A stretch of 45,297 bases of DNA from CAXTKD01 sp964244885. GTDB lineage: Bacteria > Pseudomonadota > Alphaproteobacteria > Sphingomonadales > Sphingomonadaceae. Every line of letters starts with the position of its first letter. Positions within the stretch are counted from its first letter, which is position 1. Below the pieces are notes generated by a model. The model was not told the origin of the DNA. It saw only the letters and a program-made list of their open reading frames with translations, and searched no databases. Both the position numbers and the translations under genes were made by a program. Positions 35,908 through 43,476 of the stretch are shown here, piece after piece. The stretch spans positions 1-45,297 of the forward strand of contig CAXTKD010000020.1 in NCBI GenBank assembly GCA_964244885.1, in the 5' to 3' direction.

Positions 35908-38900
35908 GCGCGCTTCATCCTCTCCGCCCCGAGCAGCGGCTGGCGTCCGAGCCTGCCGCGCATGCGTGGGTGTCGGCCTCCGCCGGGACGGGCAAGACGC
36001 AGGTGCTGACGGCGCGGGTGTTGCGGCTGCTGTTGCGCGGGGCGCAGCCGGAGCGGGTGTTGTGTTTGACGTTTACCAAGGCGGCGGCGGCGGAGATGCA
36101 GACTCGCATCTATGCGACGCTGGCGCGCTGGGTGCGAGCGGACGATGCGGCGCTCGACAGCGATCTCGCGGCGCTGGGCGAGACGGCGGTGGATGGCGAG
36201 GCGCGGCGGCTGTTCGCGCAGACGCTCGATTCGCGTGGGGGACTGAGAGTCCAGACTTTGCATGGGTTCGCGCAGTCGCTGCTCGCGAGCTTTCCGCTGG
36301 AGGCCGGGGTGGCGCCGGGGTTCGCGGCGCTCGACGAGCGGTCGGGGGTCGAGCTTAGGACGCGGGTTCTCGCCGAGGCGCTGAGCGAGGCGAGGGAGAC
36401 GGGGGATGAGGGGTTCATCGCGGATGTCGCCGACCTCGCGGTGCGCCACGGCGAGCAGCGGTTGAGTGAGCTGGTCGGTGACCTGCTGCGGTATCGCGCG
36501 GGGCTTGGGGCGATCGGCGATGCGCGCGGGATCGAGCCGATGCTGCGGCGGCGGCTCGGGCTGCCGACCGACGGCGCGGCGGAGGTGCTGCTGGCCGCGA
36601 TGCTCGACGACTTCGACTGCCGGGCGTTGAAGGCGTTCGGGCAGGCCTGCATCGACTGGGGGACGGCGACCGGCGAGGGCTATGCGGGCATCATCTTCGC
36701 CTGGACAGGGCTCGACGGCGCGGGGCGGTGGCGGAGCTTCAGGGAGCTTCGCGGGGTGTTCGCCAAGGCCGACCGCGAGCCGCGGTCGCTGTCGTCGAAG
36801 ATGGCGCAGCATGAGGCGCTGGCGGCGCAGCTTTACGAGGCGGTGACCGAGGTCGCGGAGACGGCGGCGCGGTTCGAGGTGGCGGCGCTGGCGGCGCTTC
36901 ACCTGCGCGTCGGGCACCGGCTGGCGGCGGGCTATGCGGCGCACAAGCGGCGGGCGGGGACGCTCGATTTCGACGACATGATCGCCAAGGCGGCCGAGAT
37001 GCTGACGCGGCCGGGGATGGCGGAGTGGGTGCGCTACAAGCTCGACCAGTCGATCGATCATATCCTGGTCGACGAGGGGCAGGACACCAACCTCGACCAG
37101 TGGCGAATCGTCCATGCACTGTCGGAGGAGTTCTTCGCAGGGGCTGGCACGCGCGACGACGATACGCTCCGCACACTGTTCGCGGTCGGGGACTTCAAGC
37201 AGGCGATCTTCGGCTTCCAGGGATCGAACCCGCAGGTCTTCAACGACTATCAGATCGTCTTCCAGCAGCTGGCGCAGGACGCGAAGGCCGAGTTCAACGA
37301 CGTGCCGCTGGCCGAATCCTTCCGCTCGACCGACGCGGTGCTGGATGTCGTCAACCGGGTGCTGGAGGATGCGGGGCACGAGGCGCTGGGGCTGGTCCAG
37401 CCGGCGCCGGCGCACCAGCCCGCCGAGCGGCTGAGCGGGCTGCCGGGGACGGTGGCGCTGTGGCCGGCGGTGCTCGACCCGGCGAAGGGCGGCGACGGGG
37501 CGGAGGCGAGCGAGCAGGACTGGATCGGTGAGAGCGAAACGCTGATGGCGCAGCGGCTGGCGCGGCAGATCGGCGGCTGGCTGCGCGATCCGCCGTGGCT
37601 GGCGACGCGGCAAAGGCGGATGCAGCCGGAGGACATCCTGGTGCTAGTGCGGCGGCGGCGGGCGTTCGTCGGCGCGCTGGTCGCGGCGCTGCATGCCGAA
37701 GGGGTGCCGGTGGCGGGGGTCGACCGGCTGCGGCTGACCGAGCCGATCGCGGTGAAGGACCTGCTGGCGCTGGTGCGCTTCGTGCTTCAGCCGGAGGACG
37801 ACCTGACCTTGGCGGCGCTGCTCGTCTCGCCGCTGATCGGCTGGAGCCAGGAGCAGCTGTTCGACGTCGCCTATGGGCGCGAGGGGCGCAGCCTGTGGCG
37901 GGCGCTGCGCGAGAGCAAGCCAGACGAGGCAGACGCCGGGAGGGCCATTTCGTGGCTGCGCGAGGCGCTGGCGCTCGCCGACCTCAAGCCGCCCTACGAA
38001 TTCTTCGAGACGGTGCTTTCGGGGCCGCTGCAGGGGCGAGCCAGACTGCTGGCGCGGCTGGGCGAGGAGGCGCGCGACGGGATCGACGCGGTGGTGGCGC
38101 AGGCGCTGGCGTTCGAGGCCGACCACCCGCCGTCGTTGCAGGGCTTCCTCGCGTGGATCGAGACCGACGACATCGAGCTGAAGCGCGATCCCGAGGCGCC
38201 GGTCGACGCGGTGCGGATCATGACGGCGCACGGCGCCAAGGGGCTGCAGGCGCCGGTCGTCGTGCTCGCCGACGCGGCGCGCGAGGCGAAGGGGCGCGCC
38301 AAGGCGCATGTCGCGCGCGAGTGGGGGCCGGGCGACGAGCCGCTGCCCCTGTTCTTCGGCGGGCGCGACGGGCGGGTCGGGCCGATCGCCGAGGCGCTGG
38401 ACGAGGAGGAGCGGCGCGAGCGCGAGGAGCATTTGCGGCTGCTGTATGTCGCGCTAACCCGGGCGGAGGAGATGCTGTTCGTCGGCGGGAGCCTCGGCAA
38501 GCGCGAGGACGCGCCGGGGCCGGACAGCTGGCACGCCATCGTGCGAGCCGCGCTGGAGGGGCTGGGGGCGGTGAGCGAGCCGAGCGAGACGTGGGGCGGC
38601 GAGGTGCTGACCTACTCGCGCGGGAGTGCAACCCAGACGACCCAGACGCTCCCCCGCGACGCCGTGCCGGCGACGGTGGTTCCCGATTGGGCGCGGGCGG
38701 AAGCGCCGCCCGAGGAATCGCCGCCGCGCCCGCTGTCCCCGTCGCAACTCGCCGCAGACGATGTCGCGCAGCCGCCGCCGAGCGCGGCGATGGCGGGCGC
38801 GGCGCGGCGCGGGCAGCTGCTGCATGCCTTGTTCGAGCGGTTGCCGCAGGCGGCGCCCGAGCGGCGCGACGCGGCGGCGCGGATGTGGCTGGCGCGGCAG

Positions 38901-39314
38901 GCCGGCGATCTCGACGAGGCGGAGCGGGCGGCGATCGCGGCCCAGGCGCTCGCGGTGATCGAGGACCCGCGCTTCGCCGCGCTATTCGGGCCGGAGGCGC
39001 TGGCCGAGGCGCCGGTCGCGGCGCTGGTCGGCAGGACAGTGATCGCGGGGACGGTCGACCGGCTGCTGGTCGGCGAGACGCGCGTGCAGGTCGTCGACTT
39101 CAAGACCGGGAGCCGGGTGCCGAAGGGGGCGGGCGACGCCGAGCCCTATCATCTGGCGCAGATGGCGGCCTATGTCGCGGCGCTGGAGAAGGTGTTCCCG
39201 GGCAAGAGAGTCGAGGCGGCGCTGCTCTACACGAGCGACGCGAAGCTGATCTTGCTGCCGCCCGAGTTAATCGATGCCCACCGGCCGGTTGAACGCGCGC
39301 CCCAGGCGACCTAG
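35904..39314 (+). CDS. addA: Double-strand break repair helicase AddA
   Basis: AddA is the UvrD-family helicase and nuclease of the AddAB complex. The 1136-residue protein has Walker A in SASAGTGKTQVLTARVL near residue 25, LCLTFTKAAAAEM, Walker B as VDEGQDTNLDQW (Asp390, Glu391; the usual Ala of DEAQD is Gly here), VGDFKQAIFGFQGSNP, IMTAHGAKGLQAPVVVLAD, YVALTRAEEMLFV, and the C-terminal nuclease VVDFKTG (Asp1065, Lys1067). The ATG overlaps the addB stop. An upstream in-frame start at 35883 would lie inside addB. trxA follows after 31 bp. Confidence 0.95.
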   Translation: MSALHPLRPEQRLASEPAAHAWVSASAGTGKTQVLTARVLRLLLRGAQPERVLCLTFTKAAAAEMQTRIYATLARWVRADDAALDSDLAALGETAVDGEARRLFAQTLDSRGGLRVQTLHGFAQSLLASFPLEAGVAPGFAALDERSGVELRTRVLAEALSEARETGDEGFIADVADLAVRHGEQRLSELVGDLLRYRAGLGAIGDARGIEPMLRRRLGLPTDGAAEVLLAAMLDDFDCRALKAFGQACIDWGTATGEGYAGIIFAWTGLDGAGRWRSFRELRGVFAKADREPRSLSSKMAQHEALAAQLYEAVTEVAETAARFEVAALAALHLRVGHRLAAGYAAHKRRAGTLDFDDMIAKAAEMLTRPGMAEWVRYKLDQSIDHILVDEGQDTNLDQWRIVHALSEEFFAGAGTRDDDTLRTLFAVGDFKQAIFGFQGSNPQVFNDYQIVFQQLAQDAKAEFNDVPLAESFRSTDAVLDVVNRVLEDAGHEALGLVQPAPAHQPAERLSGLPGTVALWPAVLDPAKGGDGAEASEQDWIGESETLMAQRLARQIGGWLRDPPWLATRQRRMQPEDILVLVRRRRAFVGALVAALHAEGVPVAGVDRLRLTEPIAVKDLLALVRFVLQPEDDLTLAALLVSPLIGWSQEQLFDVAYGREGRSLWRALRESKPDEADAGRAISWLREALALADLKPPYEFFETVLSGPLQGRARLLARLGEEARDGIDAVVAQALAFEADHPPSLQGFLAWIETDDIELKRDPEAPVDAVRIMTAHGAKGLQAPVVVLADAAREAKGRAKAHVAREWGPGDEPLPLFFGGRDGRVGPIAEALDEEERREREEHLRLLYVALTRAEEMLFVGGSLGKREDAPGPDSWHAIVRAALEGLGAVSEPSETWGGEVLTYSRGSATQTTQTLPRDAVPATVVPDWARAEAPPEESPPRPLSPSQLAADDVAQPPPSAAMAGAARRGQLLHALFERLPQAAPERRDAAARMWLARQAGDLDEAERAAIAAQALAVIEDPRFAALFGPEALAEAPVAALVGRTVIAGTVDRLLVGETRVQVVDFKTGSRVPKGAGDAEPYHLAQMAAYVAALEKVFPGKRVEAALLYTSDAKLILLPPELIDAHRPVERAPQAT

Positions 39315-39345
39315 GTATCAGTCAACTCGCGACAGGAGCGCCATC

Positions 39346-39669
39346 ATGGCCACGAAGAAAGTAACCGACGCCTCGTTCCACGCCGACGTCATCGCCGCCG
39401 ACAAGCCGGTGCTCGTCGACTTCTGGGCGGAATGGTGCGGCCCGTGCCGCCAGATCGGCCCGGCGCTCGAGGAGATTTCGGATGAGCTCGGCGCGCAAGT
39501 GACGATCGCCAAGATCAACATCGACGAAAATCCCGACGCGCCGACAAAATATGGTGTTCGCGGCATTCCGACGATGATCCTGTTCAAGAACGGAACAGCA
39601 GCGGCGACGGCGGTGGGCGCCCGCCCCAAGTCACAGATCAAAAGCTGGCTGGAAGGGGAACTTGGTTAA
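39346..39669 (+). CDS. trxA: Thioredoxin
   Basis: This is a 107-residue thioredoxin, a cytoplasmic dithiol reductant for ribonucleotide reductase, peroxiredoxins and others. The active site is WAEWCGPCRQIGP with the standard CGPC, and the cis-proline motif is RGIPTMILF. The ATG at 39346 has AGGAG at 39334-39338; longer in-frame starts at 39274 lie inside addA. The addA-trxA pairing is common in alphaproteobacteria. It could support the peroxiredoxin at 24552. Confidence 0.96.
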   Translation: MATKKVTDASFHADVIAADKPVLVDFWAEWCGPCRQIGPALEEISDELGAQVTIAKINIDENPDAPTKYGVRGIPTMILFKNGTAAATAVGARPKSQIKSWLEGELG

Positions 39670-39835
39670 TTTAGTCCAAACCTGATGCGATAGTTGGCCG
39701 ATCTATAGTTAATGGACGACTAACTCTGCAACTTAATCGGTACTAAAGCGCTGTCTCTTATGACTGATGCGGTAGAGAACGCATGCGATCTTTTCTTGGG
39801 TCGCGTCGAGAACTACTCGCCGGTCGAGGAGATGC
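39670..39835. other. AT-richer spacer between trxA and the spore-coat-U-like gene
   Basis: This 166-bp stretch has more A+T than the flanks and holds several short TTAAT-like words, as expected for a promoter region, but I could not fit a convincing sigma-70, EcfG or sigma-54 promoter. No terminator hairpin for trxA was found. GAGGAG just before 39836 is the RBS of the next gene. Confidence 0.4.
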
Positions 39836-40306
39836 GTGTTGCTAACCCGTGCCGTTCTTTGCGCTTTTGCAGCTTGCCTGCTTGCGCCATCGGCACGGGC
39901 GGCGACCGCCAATGCGTCGGTCAGCGTCTCCGCCCAGGTGGTCGGCACCTGCACGATCAGCGGCGGGGCGATCGCCTTCGGGGCCTATACCCCGGCGTCG
40001 GCCGCCAGCCAGCAGGGCGCGCTGACGGTCAACTGCACCAGCGGAACCGCCTATCAGATCGCGCTCAACGAGGGGCTGTCAGGCACCGGCGCGACGCGGC
40101 GGATGACCGGCCCGAACGGCGAGACGCTGGACTATGACATCTACCGCGACAGTGGCCACAGCCAGCGCTGGGCGGGCGGCGCCAGCGCGCATGCCGGAAC
40201 GGGGACCGGCACCGCGCAATCGGTGGAGCTCTACGCCGGCATCGCGGCCGCCACCGCCGCTTCGGGCAGCTATAGCGATACCGTGACAGCGACACTGACC
40301 TATTAG
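39836..40306 (+). CDS. Spore coat protein U domain secreted protein
   Basis: The 156-residue protein has a signal peptide (LLTRAVLCAFAACLLAPSARA) and a mature SCPU domain: VSVSAQVVGTCTISGGAIAFG near the start, then VNCTSGTAYQIALNEG (two Cys, likely a disulfide), the GETLDYDIYRD segment and a C-terminal YSDTVTATLTY strand. Such proteins are pilin-like subunits of chaperone-usher-type fibres (CsuA/B group). No chaperone or usher gene is adjacent, so it is an orphan or works with genes elsewhere. GTG 39836 is chosen because GAGGAG (39826-39831) is well placed; the ATG at 39832 is out of frame. Confidence 0.85.
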   Translation: MLLTRAVLCAFAACLLAPSARAATANASVSVSAQVVGTCTISGGAIAFGAYTPASAASQQGALTVNCTSGTAYQIALNEGLSGTGATRRMTGPNGETLDYDIYRDSGHSQRWAGGASAHAGTGTGTAQSVELYAGIAAATAASGSYSDTVTATLTY

Positions 40307-40310
40307 TCGC

Positions 40311-40374
40311 GTTCCGGAACTAGAGTCGGCGGACTTTACACTCGCGCCAGTGCCCGAATGTCGCAGTCGCGCCA
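40311..40374 (+). promoter_or_regulatory. Candidate activator sites upstream of the sigma-54 promoter
   Basis: GTTCCGGAAC (40311-40320) is a perfect 10-bp palindrome about 85-95 bp upstream of the -24 box. TCGCGCCA occurs twice as a direct repeat (40342-40349 and 40367-40374), 25 bp apart. NtrC-type activators usually bind repeated sites about 80-150 bp upstream of sigma-54 promoters, so these are candidate sites; none is proven. Confidence 0.4.
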
Positions 40375-40403
40375 AGTTACGGTAAATTAACCTTCTTTTG
40401 TTT

Positions 40404-40419
40404 TGGCACCAACTTTGCT
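40404..40419 (+). promoter_or_regulatory. Sigma-54 (RpoN) promoter for the PEP-CTERM genes
   Basis: TGGCAC (40404-40409), 5 bp, TTGCT (40415-40419): this fits the sigma-54 consensus TGGCAC-N5-TTGCW, with the GG and GC dinucleotides exactly 10 bp apart. The expected start site is near 40430, 27 bp before the ATG. In other bacteria PEP-CTERM genes are controlled by the PrsK-PrsR two-component system with sigma-54, which fits the location. Confidence 0.75.
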
Positions 40420-40456
40420 TGAATTACCTCCGAAACGACTTTTCGGGGGTTAGCTG

Positions 40457-41071
40457 ATGTTCCGGACATTCATGGTGGCGAGCGCATTGGCGGCCGGAGC
40501 GCTCTCGGCCGCGCCGGCGGCGGCGGTCACGAGCTTCTATACCGACTTCGACAGCGTGACGATTCCGGGCGATGAGGCGATCCTCCCGTCGATCGAGGGC
40601 TGGACCGGCGGTCCCGACGGCATTCGCATCCAGGCGAATGGCATCCACGGCGACCCGCTGTCGTTCAGCAACCTCGCCGAGCTCGACACCACGCAGAACA
40701 GCTCGATGTTCCGGACGATCGATGCCGGCGTCTATCAGCTGTTCTACGCCTATTCGCCGCGCCCGGGCGTTCCGGAGAGCAGCAACAACATCAACGTCTA
40801 TTTCAACGGCGACCTGCTGACCGGCGTGACCCAGTCGGGCGAGGGCAACGGCAACACCGACTGGACCGACATCCTCGTCGTGTTCACCGCGCAGCAGGCC
40901 GGCGTCCTGACGTTCGCGGCGGCCGGAACCTCGGACGGCCTCGGCGGCTATCTCGACGACATCGAGCTCGATGGCACGGCGCTGCCGGTGCCCGAGCCCG
41001 GCGAATGGGCGATGATGGCGGCGGGTCTCGGACTTGTCGGCGCGGTGGCGCGGCGGCGGCGTCGCGCCTGA
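40457..41071 (+). CDS. PEP-CTERM sorting domain protein 1
   Basis: The 204-residue protein is exported (signal peptide MVASALAAGALSAAPAAA) and ends with a PEP-CTERM sorting tail: VPEPGEWA, a hydrophobic span MMAAGLGLVGAVA, then RRRRR. Such proteins are processed by an exosortase (EpsH-type), which is not encoded in this window. The body is beta-rich (TDFDSVTIPG, SIEGWTGGPDGI and the late DGLGGYLDDIEL), like a carbohydrate-binding or surface-matrix fold; function unknown. It has a clear paralogue 53 bp downstream. A short hairpin (CCGAAA with TTTCGG, around 40430-40446) lies before the RBS. Confidence 0.88.
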   Translation: MFRTFMVASALAAGALSAAPAAAVTSFYTDFDSVTIPGDEAILPSIEGWTGGPDGIRIQANGIHGDPLSFSNLAELDTTQNSSMFRTIDAGVYQLFYAYSPRPGVPESSNNINVYFNGDLLTGVTQSGEGNGNTDWTDILVVFTAQQAGVLTFAAAGTSDGLGGYLDDIELDGTALPVPEPGEWAMMAAGLGLVGAVARRRRRA

Positions 41072-41124
41072 CGCCTTGGGGAGGGCGCCGGCGGCACTGG
41101 AATTGATTTGACGTTGGGGAACAG

Positions 41125-41760
41125 ATGATGCGGACCAAGCTGGCTGTCACGGCAATCGCCGCCCTGAGCGCGCTTTCGGCGGCGCCGGCGGCGGCCGTCA
41201 CCACCTTCCTTACCAATTTCGACACCCAGACCTTCGCCAACGGCTCCCACACCGTCGGCTCGATCGAGGGCTGGACGGGCGGGCCTCTGGGCATCGAGGT
41301 TCAGACCGGCGGCGTGTTCGGAACCGCGAAGTCGGGCGCCAACCTCGTCGAGCTCGACACCTCCGGCAACAGCTCGATGACGCGGGCGATCGACGCCGGC
41401 ATCTACACCTTGTCCTTCGCCTATTCGGCGCGGCCGGGCGCGGCGATCGGCACCACCGGAATCTCGATTTACCTTGGCAACACGCTGCTCCGCACGGTGA
41501 GCGGCACCGGCCTCAACCGCAACGGCACGGCCAAGGCCAACACCAGCTGGCTGACCTTCACCGCGACCTTCACCGCGGCGCAGGCGAGCCAGCTGACCTT
41601 CAGCGCGGTCGGCGCGTCGGACGGCCTTGGCGGCTATCTCGACAATATCTCGCTGACCGGCTCGCCGCTCCCGGCGGTGCCCGAGCCGGGTGAGTGGGCG
41701 ATGCTCGCCGCCGGCCTCGGCGTCATCGGCGCGGTCGCGCGGCGCCGCCGCTCGCTCTAG
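41125..41760 (+). CDS. PEP-CTERM sorting domain protein 2 (paralogue)
   Basis: This 211-residue protein is a paralogue of the previous gene: the same signal peptide style (ending APAAA), the same SIEGWTGGP segment, the same SDGLGGYLDNISL block and the same tail VPEPGEWAMLAAGLGVIGAVA-RRRR. The middle is more divergent, with more Thr and Ser. ATG 41125 and ATG 41128 are adjacent; GGGGAACAG precedes. The gap to the first gene is 53 bp with no terminator, so both are probably transcribed from the sigma-54 promoter. A strong hairpin at 41783 follows. Confidence 0.88.
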   Translation: MMRTKLAVTAIAALSALSAAPAAAVTTFLTNFDTQTFANGSHTVGSIEGWTGGPLGIEVQTGGVFGTAKSGANLVELDTSGNSSMTRAIDAGIYTLSFAYSARPGAAIGTTGISIYLGNTLLRTVSGTGLNRNGTAKANTSWLTFTATFTAAQASQLTFSAVGASDGLGGYLDNISLTGSPLPAVPEPGEWAMLAAGLGVIGAVARRRRSL

Positions 41761-41782
41761 GGTCTCACGCTTTCGTCACGAC

Positions 41783-41808
41783 GGGCCGGGGCAGCGATGC
41801 TCCGGCCC
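41783..41808 (+). terminator. Hairpin with GNRA loop after the PEP-CTERM genes
   Basis: GGGCCGG (41783-41789) pairs with CCGGCCC (41802-41808), continuing through a G-U pair and GCA/TGC to an 11-bp stem with a GCGA tetraloop. TTCCGCTGTTTG follows, with only a weak T run. It is the likely end of the PEP-CTERM transcript and lies just upstream of the EcfG-type promoter. Confidence 0.6.
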
Positions 41809-41826
41809 TTCCGCTGTTTGACAGGC

Positions 41827-41851
41827 GGAACGACAACGCCATTCGACCGTT
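41827..41851 (+). promoter_or_regulatory. EcfG-type general stress promoter for the OmpA fusion
   Basis: GGAAC (41827-41831), 16 bp, CGTT (41848-41851). This matches the consensus GGAAC-N16/17-CGTT of EcfG sigma factors, which run the general stress response of alphaproteobacteria such as Sphingomonas. The start codon is at 41879, giving a leader of about 20 nt. The spacing and both boxes are exact. Confidence 0.7.
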
Positions 41852-41878
41852 GGGCGGCCACATCAAAGGGAGAGTCCC

Positions 41879-42757
41879 GTGGTCCGTTCAGATATCCAGA
41901 AGCATATGCAAGTCATCGATTCGCAGGGCGAGGCGCTCGGCGTCGTCGATCATGTCGACGATTCGGGCCTCAAGCTGGCGCGGGTCGGCTCGGCCGACGG
42001 CCAGCATCACCACGTCCCGCTGTCGGCGGTGGCGCGAGTCGACGAGCATGTCCACCTGAACACCACCGGCGCGGCGCTCGGCGTTCCCATCACACGCGCG
42101 CCGATCGCGCCCGCGCCGGCGCAGCACGACACGGCGGCGGCGAAATCGCGCGGCATCCTGCCGTGGATCCTGCTGGCGCTGGCGCTGCTTGCGGCGCTGC
42201 TGCTGTTCCGCAGCTGCGGCGACAAGGAAACGACGCCGGTCGCCGTCACCACCGGCACCGACAACACCGCCCCCGGCGTCTCGACGACATCGACCACGGT
42301 CGTCGACATGCCGGTCGAGGATGTCGCGCTGCCGGGCGGCAAGACCGTCAAGCTTGCGCCGAACACCCTCAACTACGACCTTCAGCGCTACCTCATCTCG
42401 AACGAGGCGGCGCCGCGCACCTTCACCTTCGAGAAGCTCAACTTCGACACCGGCTCGGCGGCGATCCGCCCTGAGGACCAGTCGACGGTCGACAACCTCG
42501 CGCAGATCCTGACGGCCTATCCCAAGGCCGCCGTGACGATCACCGGCTATACCGACGCGCGCGGCACGGCGCCGGCCAACACCGAACTCGGCGCGCAGCG
42601 GGCGCAGGCGGTTGCCGCCGCGCTGACCGCCAAGGGCGTCGATCAGGGCCGCATCAAGACGGTGACGGGCGGCGAGAGCAACCCGGCCGACAGCAATGCG
42701 ACGGCGAACGGTCAGTTCGAGAACCGCCGCACCGAGCTGACGGTGACCGCCAAGTAA
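41879..42757 (+). CDS. DUF2171-TM-OmpA fusion protein
   Basis: The 292-residue protein has an N-terminal DUF2171 domain (SDIQKHMQVIDSQGEALG, to about residue 60), an Ala/Pro linker, one membrane span (residues about 92-110, GILPWILLALALLAALLLF), a Thr-rich linker and a C-terminal OmpA-like peptidoglycan-binding domain (residues about 185-292; NFDTGSAAIRPEDQ, GYTDARG, NTELGAQRAQAV, NRRTELTV). The N-terminus should be cytoplasmic and the OmpA domain periplasmic, linking cytoplasm to cell wall. The start is GTG 41879, with AAAGGGAGAG upstream. DUF2171 is a PRC-barrel-like family often met in stress-related genes, consistent with the EcfG promoter. The physiological role is unknown. Confidence 0.85.
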   Translation: MVRSDIQKHMQVIDSQGEALGVVDHVDDSGLKLARVGSADGQHHHVPLSAVARVDEHVHLNTTGAALGVPITRAPIAPAPAQHDTAAAKSRGILPWILLALALLAALLLFRSCGDKETTPVAVTTGTDNTAPGVSTTSTTVVDMPVEDVALPGGKTVKLAPNTLNYDLQRYLISNEAAPRTFTFEKLNFDTGSAAIRPEDQSTVDNLAQILTAYPKAAVTITGYTDARGTAPANTELGAQRAQAVAAALTAKGVDQGRIKTVTGGESNPADSNATANGQFENRRTELTVTAK

Positions 42758-42765
42758 GGGCGCGC

Positions 42766-42801
42766 CGGAGCGAAGGCCGGGTGGACCCGGCCTTCGCTCC
42801 G
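42766..42801. terminator. Bidirectional terminator between the OmpA fusion and adk
   Basis: GGAGCGAAGGCCGGG (42767-42781) and CCCGGCCTTCGCTCC (42786-42800) form a perfect 15-bp stem, extended to 16 bp by C42766-G42801, with a TGGA loop. It lies between two convergent genes, nine bases after the OmpA-fusion stop and next to the adk stop. Neither side has a long T tract. Confidence 0.8.
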
Positions 42802-43476
42802 CTAGCTATACGCTTTGCTGGACGCCGCCGATGTGTCCAAAATCCCGTCGATCGCCGCGTAGACCTCGTCCATCGAGGCCATGCCATCGGTGCGGCTGAC
42901 GAGGCCGCGCGCTTCGTAGTGCGGCAGGATGGGCGCGGTCTTGGCGCGGTATTCGGCCATTCGGGTGCGAACGGTTTCGGCGTTGTCGTCGGGGCGGCGC
43001 TTGAACTCGTTGTGGCCGCAGACGTCGCAACGCCCTGGGACCTTGGGCAGCTTGAAGGTGTCGTGATAGCCCTCGCCGCAATTGCCGCACGAAAAGCGGC
43101 CGGTGATGCGCTCGACCAGCGCATCCTCGTCGACCTCGAGCTCGATGACGTGATCAAGCTTCTCGCCGCGCTCGGCGAGCAGATGGTCGAGCGCCTCGGC
43201 CTGCGCCTGAGTGCGCGGGAAGCCGTCGAAGATCGCGCCGTGCTGGACGTCGGGCTGGTCGAGACGCTCGTTGATGATCGCGACCATGATGTCGTCGGAA
43301 ACGAGCTCGCCGGCGGCGACGACCGACTTGGCCTTGAGGCCGATCGCCGTCTCCGCCTTGATCGCGGCGCGGAGCATGTCGCCGGTGGACAATTGCACCA
43401 TGCCGCGCTCGCGCTGCAATCGCTGCGCCTGCGTCCCCTTGCCCGCTCCGGGTGGCCCGAGCAGGATGATGTTCAA
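42802..43476 (-). CDS. adk: Adenylate kinase, zinc-lid type
   Basis: Adk interconverts ATP plus AMP and two ADP. The 224-residue protein has the P-loop LLGPPGAGKGTQAQRL, DGFPRTQAQAEALD and a long LID domain with four Cys (FSCGNCGEGYH and GRCDVCGHNEF) that should bind structural zinc. The start is TTG 43476, overlapping the secY stop (TTGA). As in many bacteria it follows secY in the spc operon; here the operon appears to stop after it, because the terminator and a convergent gene come next. Confidence 0.96.
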   Translation of the reverse strand: MNIILLGPPGAGKGTQAQRLQRERGMVQLSTGDMLRAAIKAETAIGLKAKSVVAAGELVSDDIMVAIINERLDQPDVQHGAIFDGFPRTQAQAEALDHLLAERGEKLDHVIELEVDEDALVERITGRFSCGNCGEGYHDTFKLPKVPGRCDVCGHNEFKRRPDDNAETVRTRMAEYRAKTAPILPHYEARGLVSRTDGMASMDEVYAAIDGILDTSAASSKAYS

